Part shown: positions 7,605 to 14,403 of the stretch, piece after piece
Layout of the letters: each line of letters begins with the position of its first letter
Position numbering within the stretch: position 1 is the stretch's first letter
NCBI RefSeq assembly: GCF_003259255.1
Contig: NZ_QGOL01000002.1
Span: forward strand, 496,001-560,000
Source of the DNA: Algoriphagus litoralis
GTDB taxonomy: Bacteria; Bacteroidota; Bacteroidia; Cytophagales; Cyclobacteriaceae
DNA: 64,000 bases
Direction: 5' to 3'
The notes under the pieces: model-generated
Told to the model about the DNA's origin: nothing
Database searches by the model: none
Seen by the model: only the letters and a program-made list of their open reading frames with translations
Program-made: the position numbers and the translations under genes

Positions 7605-9698
7605 CTACATTTTGACCTTATAAATTCCCCCTATCTGACCTGCGATAAAGTTTCCTTGTCCATCCGTAGGTGTCTGTAGGAGAATATAGGTATCTCCATT
7701 TTTGTCTACGACCATCACATTCCCGCGCAGCGTATCATCAATTTCATAGGCAAGAACGGGGGTGGTATTTCCGTTTCGCAAATAGGTTTGCTTGATAATG
7801 AATTCGCCTTTTTTTACAAAATTTCCTGTTTCACCTGCTTGGACACCAATGGTATACTCTGAATCCAAGCTGGCAAACATCCCGATGAAATCTCCATTGC
7901 GGTATTCCATTCCGACAATTTCTGCACCTGCACCATCAGCGGGCCGCAACGATTGAACAGTAGCTGACCAGTCAATCGCCCCAGTCACCTCAGCGCCATT
8001 TATTTGGCTGTAATGAAGTTCTTGGACTTTTTGATCGCGGATAAGGCGAAGCTTATTTCCGCCCATGGGGATCAATTCTGAGGCTCGTTTACTTTGGAAG
8101 TTGAGCAATGTTTTGGCATCTCCCATGTTCAGGTCAAAGCTGAGTAAATCATATCCACCTTGTGATCGGGTGAGAAAGATGCGTTCATCCGACACATACA
8201 TTCCGGCAAATATTCCCCCAGCATTGATTTTGGTATTTCCAATCATGGCCGAAGTCTTAGAGGCAAGGTCAATTTTGAAAATATTGGTCGGAGCGAAAAT
8301 CGCTGCCAGTGGGCTTTTGACTCCATACAAGTTGCCTTTTCCATCGGGATAAAGTGCCTGAGGGATGGTGCTTACAGCAGCCGTACCGAGCTCGGGGGTG
8401 TAGACCTTGTCATTGGCATCTACAATCAGTTGAGTAGATCGGGTATTCAAATCAATCTCTACGATCCCCTTGCTTCCGACTGCATATAGCTTATGATTTG
8501 GGCGATCGATCTCAAAAGTCCAAAAAGGCCCATATTCCGTGCTATTCATCAGGACTTCCTCAAAAGTCAAATTGCCAGATACTACTTGAAATACCTCATT
8601 GATCGGAGGGCCTACATTGACGGGTTCAGCGGTGATGGTGAGTTCGGGTCCTTCCACTGCCGGTTTTCCTTTACGAGCCACGGTGATTTTTCCTGTCTCG
8701 GTCCCTTCTGGGATTTTAATGGTGATTTTTGTCAAACTAGAGGAAAGGATTTGCATGGCTTTTTCCCCGACCTTCACTTCCAGTAGCGATGCATCCGCAT
8801 CGAAATGCTTACCGTTGATCACGACTTCCTCTGCTACTTTAGCGGCCGCTTTATCTACAGATTCGATGATCGGCGCATAATAAAAGAATCCACTTTCAGC
8901 ATTGGCGCCTAAGACCGTGAGGTAGAATTTTCCATGGTTTCCATTCTCGGGAACAGTCACCTTAAGTTCAGTGGCTGATGCGCTGGTAGGATTTCCCAAG
9001 ACTAAATCACCCAACCGCAATGCGTTTTCACTTTTCAGTGCGCTGAAACCTGTTCCTTTGATCGTTACTTCTGTACCTGCAGGTCCATAATCCGGACTAA
9101 TGGAAGTGATGGCAAGATTGGAAGTCGGTGAATTGATTTGGGAACGAGGTCTTTGGTTTGCCTTGAACTCTTTGATCGTCACTGTTCCTTTGGAAGTGAA
9201 GGTATTTCCCTGTGCATCTTTAAATGTGATTTCCCAGTCAAGCGTCAGGTTGTTACCATCTATTTTGATGACATACTTGCCGGATACTGCGAAGAATGTG
9301 TTGGGTGACTTTGAATATTTGACAAAGGATGGCGGTGTAGCGGTGATTTTTTGATTCTCTCCTGAGGGGTCTTTTCTAAGGCCAAAGGAACCAGAACCCA
9401 TGACCGATGGAAATTCTTGAGTGAGCGTGACCGTGCCCTCTACTACCTCATCGATGAAAAATGTCAAGCGTTCACTGTTTGGTAGTTGCCCTGTGATCTC
9501 CAGAGCGCCGGTGGATTCGCCTTGATCAGAAAAATAGATTGATTGGATGGCAGAGGCCTCAAGTTTGAGTGCTTGACCTGCAAGCTCACCTTCCAATTTT
9601 GTAGAAAAGGTATCGATTGGTGTGGGGTTTTCCGGGTCATCTTTACATCCGGAAATAATAAGCAGCAAAGCTAAAAGCGTGTAAAATAAAGATTTCAT
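7605..9698 (-). CDS. IPT/TIG-domain surface lipoprotein
   Basis: This 697-residue protein has a lipoprotein signal (LLLIISGC, Cys18 as lipid site). After a beta-rich region of about 170 residues come two IPT/TIG immunoglobulin-like domains: the first opens with SPDYGPAGTEVTIKGTGF near residue 206, the second is near 285-360. The C-terminal half (about 375-697) has repeated short strands and phrases such as 'LYAVGSKGIVEID' typical of a beta-propeller. It is probably exposed on the outer membrane; ligand and role unknown. IPT domains in this phylum are frequent in glycan-binding surface proteins, but no SusC/SusD pair is adjacent. It appears to be a single-gene unit ending at the shared terminator. 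Confidence 0.8.
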   Translation of the reverse strand: MKSLFYTLLALLLIISGCKDDPENPTPIDTFSTKLEGELAGQALKLEASAIQSIYFSDQGESTGALEITGQLPNSERLTFFIDEVVEGTVTLTQEFPSVMGSGSFGLRKDPSGENQKITATPPSFVKYSKSPNTFFAVSGKYVIKIDGNNLTLDWEITFKDAQGNTFTSKGTVTIKEFKANQRPRSQINSPTSNLAITSISPDYGPAGTEVTIKGTGFSALKSENALRLGDLVLGNPTSASATELKVTVPENGNHGKFYLTVLGANAESGFFYYAPIIESVDKAAAKVAEEVVINGKHFDADASLLEVKVGEKAMQILSSSLTKITIKIPEGTETGKITVARKGKPAVEGPELTITAEPVNVGPPINEVFQVVSGNLTFEEVLMNSTEYGPFWTFEIDRPNHKLYAVGSKGIVEIDLNTRSTQLIVDANDKVYTPELGTAAVSTIPQALYPDGKGNLYGVKSPLAAIFAPTNIFKIDLASKTSAMIGNTKINAGGIFAGMYVSDERIFLTRSQGGYDLLSFDLNMGDAKTLLNFQSKRASELIPMGGNKLRLIRDQKVQELHYSQINGAEVTGAIDWSATVQSLRPADGAGAEIVGMEYRNGDFIGMFASLDSEYTIGVQAGETGNFVKKGEFIIKQTYLRNGNTTPVLAYEIDDTLRGNVMVVDKNGDTYILLQTPTDGQGNFIAGQIGGIYKVKM

Positions 9699-10352
9699 AT
9701 GTTTATAATTTATTTTTCAATTGCCATCTGGAATGCCCTTTGATAATCATCCCCTGCGTGAGAAGCCATTCTCATGGGCATTTCATGTGGTTATAATTTG
9801 AACTGTCACATAGCCTCTCCCGATCTTTCATCGGGATCCTGGCCATTTTACCATGGTTTGATTGATACTGAATTTGACTTTGAAATTTTAATCCGGTAGA
9901 ATTCGAGGAGCTGCTGAAAACCAGTCTACGGGTTCCTTTTGAGCCGAATTCTCAGGTCCAATGAAGAATGGAGTACCTTTTGCGATTGGACTCCAGTTCG
10001 GCTAGTAAAAGGGAGTAATTCTGGTTGGACAGATCCGCATGTGCAAGTTGCCAACATGCCTGATTTCTTGAAATCCATGCTTTTTGGTATTTCATATCCG
10101 TGTTTTACGGTATTTCTATTTCTGAAAGGATTCAGCGGAATGACCAAAAAGTATGTCTTGGATGTTTGGCTTTCTTGCGAAATAAATCTTTTGGACCTGG
10201 AAGTATAAAGTTGCTATGATAGCGGGAAGAAATTCATTGAAGATTTAGCAAAACATTCTCTTTCTAGACTCAATATTAAATTTTGTCCGAATCGGAAAAG
10301 CTTAACACAGATTTTTTGGATATGTCTTTAATGTTACCGCATTTTTACGCCC
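9699..10352. other. Long intergenic region, no recognised gene
   Basis: This 650-bp stretch holds the upstream region of the IPT/TIG lipoprotein. A REP-like pair CCCGAT / ATCGGG is seen at 9819-9835. Open frames here (for example around 9939-10208 plus) have no signal, domain or good codon pattern, and I regard them as chance. It could hold a decayed gene or a small RNA; the sequence does not decide. Confidence 0.35.
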
Positions 10353-10460
10353 ATGTTAACAGATTTTGGGTTTTTGAAGCTCACCCTAGTTGTGATTCTT
10401 GCCACTTTTGGGCTCGTAGAGCTCATCCGATGGTTTATTTACAAGAAGAAGAAAGAATAG
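10353..10460 (+). CDS. Candidate 35-residue membrane microprotein
   Basis: This short frame encodes 35 residues: a short polar start, a single hydrophobic helix (LKLTLVVILATFGLVELI) and a basic tail ending YKKKKE. The layout, one transmembrane helix followed by positive charges, is that of a genuine small inner-membrane protein with the tail in the cytoplasm. It sits alone in a long region without other genes. No homologue is recalled with certainty and there is no clear ribosome-binding site, so it is a candidate only. Confidence 0.4.
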   Translation: MLTDFGFLKLTLVVILATFGLVELIRWFIYKKKKE

Positions 10461-10673
10461 ACCTGCCAGCCCCGTCGTTTTAAAGCCTTACTTCCCTTCC
10501 ACTAGGAACTAGACAAAGAGCCAGAAGTCCAAGGAAAATGCTGAAAAAATCCAATTCGCTGATTTTCATTTGGTCTCATTTTTGTCCAATAAAATTCGGC
10601 GATTTAGCGGAACCATTTTTCCGATAAATGTTATTTTACCACTCAAACTCACTCAACCAAAAACACCACTTTT

Positions 10674-10850
10674 ATGACCGAACAACAAAAACAAGCGCTC
10701 GAAGCAGCCATCGCTGCCCTGAAGGGCAAACTTACTGGAGACATGTTTGCCGATATGGAAACACGTGATGAAATCCACAATCTGGAAATGCAGCTCAAAG
10801 GTGTCAAGCCGATGGATTCCCATTTTGACTGTGTAGGCTGCGGAAGCTAA
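10674..10850 (+). CDS. 58-residue protein ending in a CxxC motif
   Basis: This small gene encodes 58 residues: an N-terminal helix (MTEQQKQALEAAIAALKGKL), an acidic middle (GDMFADMETRDEIHNLEM) and a C-terminal tail FDCVGCGS with a CxxC pair. The pattern is good coding sequence, with acidic and amphipathic helices. The stop at 10848-10850 is directly followed by the TTG start of the pseudouridine synthase (1-bp gap), so the two are almost certainly co-transcribed and possibly translationally coupled. The CxxC may bind metal or be redox active; function is unknown. Confidence 0.75.
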   Translation: MTEQQKQALEAAIAALKGKLTGDMFADMETRDEIHNLEMQLKGVKPMDSHFDCVGCGS

Positions 10851-10851
10851 A

Positions 10852-11496
10852 TTGGACAGGTTGGCCAGATACTTTATCATTTACAAGCCCTTTGGGGTTT
10901 TGACACAATTCACCGGAGAGGAGCCTACATTGGCTTCTCTTGGTGTTTTTCCACCTGAGGTCTATCCGGTCGGGCGATTGGATAAGGACAGTGAAGGCCT
11001 GCTGCTTATCACGGATGATAAGATGCTCAACCATCATCTGCTCAATCCACGATTTGGACATCAGCGGACCTATTGGGCTCAGGTAGAAGGAATTCCGACT
11101 CCAGAGGCACTTGCCAAACTCCGATCCGGCGTATCGATCCAGGTGGATGGCAGAGAATACAAAACCAAGCCAGCCCTGGCAAAAATCCTGGATCCTGCAC
11201 CAGAGTTGCCGGAGCGGAATCCTCCCATTCGCTATCGGGCATCGATTCCGGATACGTGGATTGAACTGACACTCATAGAGGGAAAAAACAGGCAAGTCCG
11301 AAAGATGACTGCTGCAGTGGGGTTTCCGACTTTGCGATTGGTTCGATTTTCTATGGAAAAGATCACGATCAAAGGAATGAAATCGGGCGAAATCATCGAA
11401 TTGGATGAACAGACGGTATACCATCAACTTGGCTTGACGGGTTTTGCGAAAACAAAAAGTCCTGTTCAAAAGAACAGGAGGCCGGGTCGTTCTTAA
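10852..11496 (+). CDS. Pseudouridine synthase, RsuA/RluE-type
   Basis: This protein of about 214 residues isomerises uridine to pseudouridine in rRNA. The catalytic motif GRLDKDSEGLLLITDD carries the invariant Asp (in GRLD), and KNRQVRKM is the second family motif. The short N-terminus without an S4 domain and the opening YFIIYKPFGVL point to the RluE-like group (23S rRNA), though the target base is inferred. There is no ATG before the conserved core, so the start must be a TTG, either 10852 or 10861. The C-terminus ends in a basic tail (KNRRPGRS). It directly follows the 58-residue CxxC gene. Confidence 0.88.
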   Translation: MDRLARYFIIYKPFGVLTQFTGEEPTLASLGVFPPEVYPVGRLDKDSEGLLLITDDKMLNHHLLNPRFGHQRTYWAQVEGIPTPEALAKLRSGVSIQVDGREYKTKPALAKILDPAPELPERNPPIRYRASIPDTWIELTLIEGKNRQVRKMTAAVGFPTLRLVRFSMEKITIKGMKSGEIIELDEQTVYHQLGLTGFAKTKSPVQKNRRPGRS

Positions 11497-11612
11497 AATA
11501 TCCTAAATACCGTCTATTTTTTGGGCAATACCGCTGCTAAGATTTAAGATTGCGGTTGGTTCAAATTCCCCTAATTTAGGCGTACCGTTCAGGTATCTAA
11601 AACTTGTATTTC

Positions 11613-12584
11613 ATGCATCAGGAAAAAATCGCTGAGGTCATTCAGGAAGTAAAAAAAGTCGTGGTCGGTCAGGATAAAATGGTAAACCGCCTGTTGATCG
11701 GTCTCTTTACCAACGGGCATATCCTCTTAGAAGGTGTACCAGGCCTAGCAAAGACGCTGACTGTAAACACACTGGCAAAAGTTCTTCATTTGGATTTTAA
11801 CCGAATTCAGTTTACGCCCGATCTTCTTCCTTCCGACTTGATCGGGACGATGATTTACAATCAGCAGAATGCAAGTTTTGAGGTGAAAAAAGGACCCATT
11901 TTTGCCAACGTAATCCTGGCAGATGAGGTGAACCGTTCACCGGCCAAGGTTCAGTCAGCCTTACTTGAAGCCATGCAGGAGAAGCAGGTGACCATCGGGG
12001 AGACGACCTTCCTACTTGACCGTCCATTTTTAGTATTGGCTACCCAAAACCCCGTAGATCAGGAGGGAACCTACCCACTGCCAGAAGCACAGGTAGACCG
12101 ATTCATGATGAAAGTCCACATCGACTATCCGAGTAAGTCCGATGAAATGGAAGTCATGCGTCGCATGTCCAACATGCAATACAGTTCTGAAGTTAGACCC
12201 ATTCTTTCGAAACAGGATATTTTCGATATCCGGAATGCGATCAATGCGGTAAACATCGCGGAGCCTTTGGAGAATTACATCATCGAGTTGGTTTTTGCTA
12301 CTCGATTCCCGCTGCAGTATGGGCTGAAGGATGAAGCCAAGTACATCATGTTTGGTGTCTCGCCTAGAGCCAGCATCAATTTGAACCTTGCAGCCAAAGC
12401 AGTAGCATTCATGGACGGCAGGGACTATGTACTGCCTGAAGACATCAAAGAAATCGCCGAAGACGTGCTGAATCACCGAATTTTGCTCAATTATGAGGCA
12501 GAGGCAGACAATGTAAATACCCGCTCGCTCGTAAAAACACTCCTAGAAAAAGTGCCGATTAACAAATCGGTAACATTGAAATAA
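11613..12584 (+). CDS. MoxR-family AAA ATPase
   Basis: From ATG 11613 this is a 323-residue MoxR-type AAA+ ATPase, a chaperone-like protein thought to insert cofactors or activate partner proteins with von Willebrand A domains. Walker A is GVPGLAKT (about residues 41-48), Walker B is ILADEVNRSP, and sensor 1 is LATQNP. Length is normal. In Bacteroidota it is usually followed by DUF58 and VWA genes; here a strong terminator follows immediately, so the gene is an orphan or its partners are elsewhere. It is preceded by about 115 bp of non-coding DNA. Confidence 0.92.
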   Translation: MHQEKIAEVIQEVKKVVVGQDKMVNRLLIGLFTNGHILLEGVPGLAKTLTVNTLAKVLHLDFNRIQFTPDLLPSDLIGTMIYNQQNASFEVKKGPIFANVILADEVNRSPAKVQSALLEAMQEKQVTIGETTFLLDRPFLVLATQNPVDQEGTYPLPEAQVDRFMMKVHIDYPSKSDEMEVMRRMSNMQYSSEVRPILSKQDIFDIRNAINAVNIAEPLENYIIELVFATRFPLQYGLKDEAKYIMFGVSPRASINLNLAAKAVAFMDGRDYVLPEDIKEIAEDVLNHRILLNYEAEADNVNTRSLVKTLLEKVPINKSVTLK

Positions 12585-12604
12585 TACAAATACTGAGTTT
12601 AAAT

Positions 12605-12633
12605 GGCTTTCCGAGGGGAAAGCCTTTTTTTTT
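12605..12633 (+). terminator. Intrinsic terminator after moxR
   Basis: An 8-bp stem GGCTTTCC / GGAAAGCC with a GAGG loop is followed by nine T. It lies 20 bp after the moxR stop codon. Confidence 0.9.
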
Positions 12634-12702
12634 GTTTCACCTGTTAATCCAGTATTAAATTCTGTTCGCTTTTTTAAAAAAACCATAATTCGATTCATTC
12701 TT

Positions 12703-12730
12703 TTGGGTAGCAAAATTGGGTTCACCTTTG
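12703..12730 (+). promoter_or_regulatory. Candidate promoter of the beta-helix lipoprotein
   Basis: TTG at 12703-12705 and CACCTTTG at 12723-12730 are 17 nt apart. They resemble the -33 and -7 elements (TTG, TAnnTTTG) of the Bacteroidota housekeeping sigma factor, with one change in the -7 box. It is about 40 bp upstream of the start codon. Confidence 0.4.
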
Positions 12731-12769
12731 CAGCATCTAATTGCAAAACCATAATTCAATTTATACCAA

Positions 12770-14299
12770 ATGAAAAAGTTCAATTATTTAGTAATGTTGT
12801 TTTCGGCTGTGTTGATCACATTCAGCAGCTGTGAAGACGATCCGGATCCAGTTGACAATGGTGTGACCATCTCAGGTATCCCTGCTACTGCTACTATTGA
12901 AGCTGGCGGAACTCTTGGACCTGTGACTGCCACTGCTACTGCACTTGACGGTCTAGTCTCTCTTGCTATCACCAAAGATGGCGCTGCATTGGCGACAGTA
13001 CCTTTGACAGGAACTACAGCTACCGCTCCATTCTCTTACACTGCTGTAGCAGCTGACGCAGGAAAAAACATCGTATTTGAATTTACAGTAACAGATACAG
13101 ACGGAGATCAGGCAAAAGCTACTCACGTCTTGACAGTAGGTGCTGAAGCCACTACCATTCGAGTGACCAACAACATTACTGCTGACCAAACTTGGGAAAC
13201 TGGCAAGACTTATATTCTCGGTGGAAGAATCACCGTGACTTCAGGTGCCACACTTACTATCCAAGAAGGTGTAGTAGTGAAAGGTGAAGCTGGAACTGGT
13301 GCAAATGCTACTGCATTGATTATCGCTAGAGGTGGTAAACTCAACGCAAACGGCACTGCTACTGCTCCAATTATTTTTACTTCGATTGCTGATGAGATCG
13401 CTCCAGGTCAAATTGCTTCTCCAAACCTAGATCCTGAAATTTCCGGTCTTTGGGGTGGAGTTCTGATATTGGGACGTGCTCCAGGATCTTTTGCAGGTGA
13501 TGTGACTGAAATTCAGATCGAAGGTATCCCACCGTCAGACACGAATGGCCTTTATGGTGGAAATGTTCCTGACGACAACAGCGGTTCTATCAAATTTATC
13601 TCTATCCGTCACGGTGGTGCTAATATCGGTGAAGGAAACGAAATCAACGGCTTGACGCTTGGTGGTGTAGGTTCCGGTACTGTAATCGAAAACGTAGAAG
13701 TAATCGGTAACCAAGACGATGGTATCGAATGGTTCGGTGGAACTGTAGACGTTACCAACGCAATTGTTTGGAACTCTGGCGATGATGCCATGGACACTGA
13801 CCAGGCTTGGGCTGGAACTTTGGATAACTTCATTGTAATTGCCGGTGGTGAAACTGACCACGCACTTGAAATCGACGGTCCTGAAGGATCTTTGAATGCT
13901 GCTCATACCCTAAGAAATGGATCTGTTAAAGGTAGTTCTGTTGCCGAATTGGGTGATTTCAGAGCTGGTGCAAGAGGTACCTTCGAAAACATTTACTTCT
14001 TCAACTTCCCTTCTCCAGCTACAGGAGGCAGAGGCGATTTATCTCTAAGTGGAGAAGTTGACTCTAACGGAAATCCTATTGGAAATAAATCATTGGATAA
14101 CTTCAATAACGGTATCCTTGTATTCTCTAACCTAGAGGCTACACTTGTTGAAGGTGTGATGTTGACTGCGGTCTTCAGAAACGGAACAAGCGCTCATGCT
14201 ACTGCAGTTGCTGCAGGTGCCAATACAGTAGGTGCTGATCTTACAGCCTTTGAAGGTTGGTCTTGGTCAGCTGTTGCAGGTGAACTTGCAGACTTCTAA
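12770..14299 (+). CDS. Beta-helix outer-membrane lipoprotein
   Basis: This 509-residue lipoprotein has a signal ending LITFSSC (lipid Cys21). Residues 30-130 form an Ig-like or cadherin-like segment; from about 135 the sequence shows repeated strands and turns rich in Gly, Asn and Thr (IEGIPPSDTNGLYGG, IEWFGGTVDVTNAIVWNSG) typical of a right-handed parallel beta-helix. Homologues are often mislabelled as multidrug transporters, for which nothing here gives support. It is encoded directly before a TonB-dependent receptor. The likely arrangement is a surface lipoprotein that captures a ligand and passes it to that receptor, by analogy with SusD/SusC, though it is not a SusD fold. Ligand unknown. 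Confidence 0.85.
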   Translation: MKKFNYLVMLFSAVLITFSSCEDDPDPVDNGVTISGIPATATIEAGGTLGPVTATATALDGLVSLAITKDGAALATVPLTGTTATAPFSYTAVAADAGKNIVFEFTVTDTDGDQAKATHVLTVGAEATTIRVTNNITADQTWETGKTYILGGRITVTSGATLTIQEGVVVKGEAGTGANATALIIARGGKLNANGTATAPIIFTSIADEIAPGQIASPNLDPEISGLWGGVLILGRAPGSFAGDVTEIQIEGIPPSDTNGLYGGNVPDDNSGSIKFISIRHGGANIGEGNEINGLTLGGVGSGTVIENVEVIGNQDDGIEWFGGTVDVTNAIVWNSGDDAMDTDQAWAGTLDNFIVIAGGETDHALEIDGPEGSLNAAHTLRNGSVKGSSVAELGDFRAGARGTFENIYFFNFPSPATGGRGDLSLSGEVDSNGNPIGNKSLDNFNNGILVFSNLEATLVEGVMLTAVFRNGTSAHATAVAAGANTVGADLTAFEGWSWSAVAGELADF

Positions 14300-14320
14300 T
14301 ACACAATAGCTTTTTAAAAA

Positions 14321-14361
14321 GGGAAAGGAATAAGCTTGCAAGGCAATTTCCTTTCCCTCTT
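14321..14361 (+). terminator. Hairpin between lipoprotein and receptor genes
   Basis: GGGAAAGGAA (14321-14330) pairs with TTCCTTTCCC (14348-14357), followed by TCTTTTC. It lies between the beta-helix gene and the receptor, and may be a partial terminator that lowers receptor expression relative to the lipoprotein, or an mRNA-end stabiliser. Confidence 0.55.
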
Positions 14362-14403
14362 TTCAATTAAAAATTTGCTGTACAAATTAATCAAACCCTG
14401 TTC

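Noticed and set aside
9939..10208. Open frame of about 89 codons on the plus strand
   Set aside because: The translation has no signal, helix pattern or domain, and a second frame on the other strand covers the same DNA. I leave the region as non-coding.
12770..14299. Calling the beta-helix lipoprotein a multidrug transporter
   Set aside because: There are no membrane helices beyond the signal peptide; this label is a common carry-over in databases.
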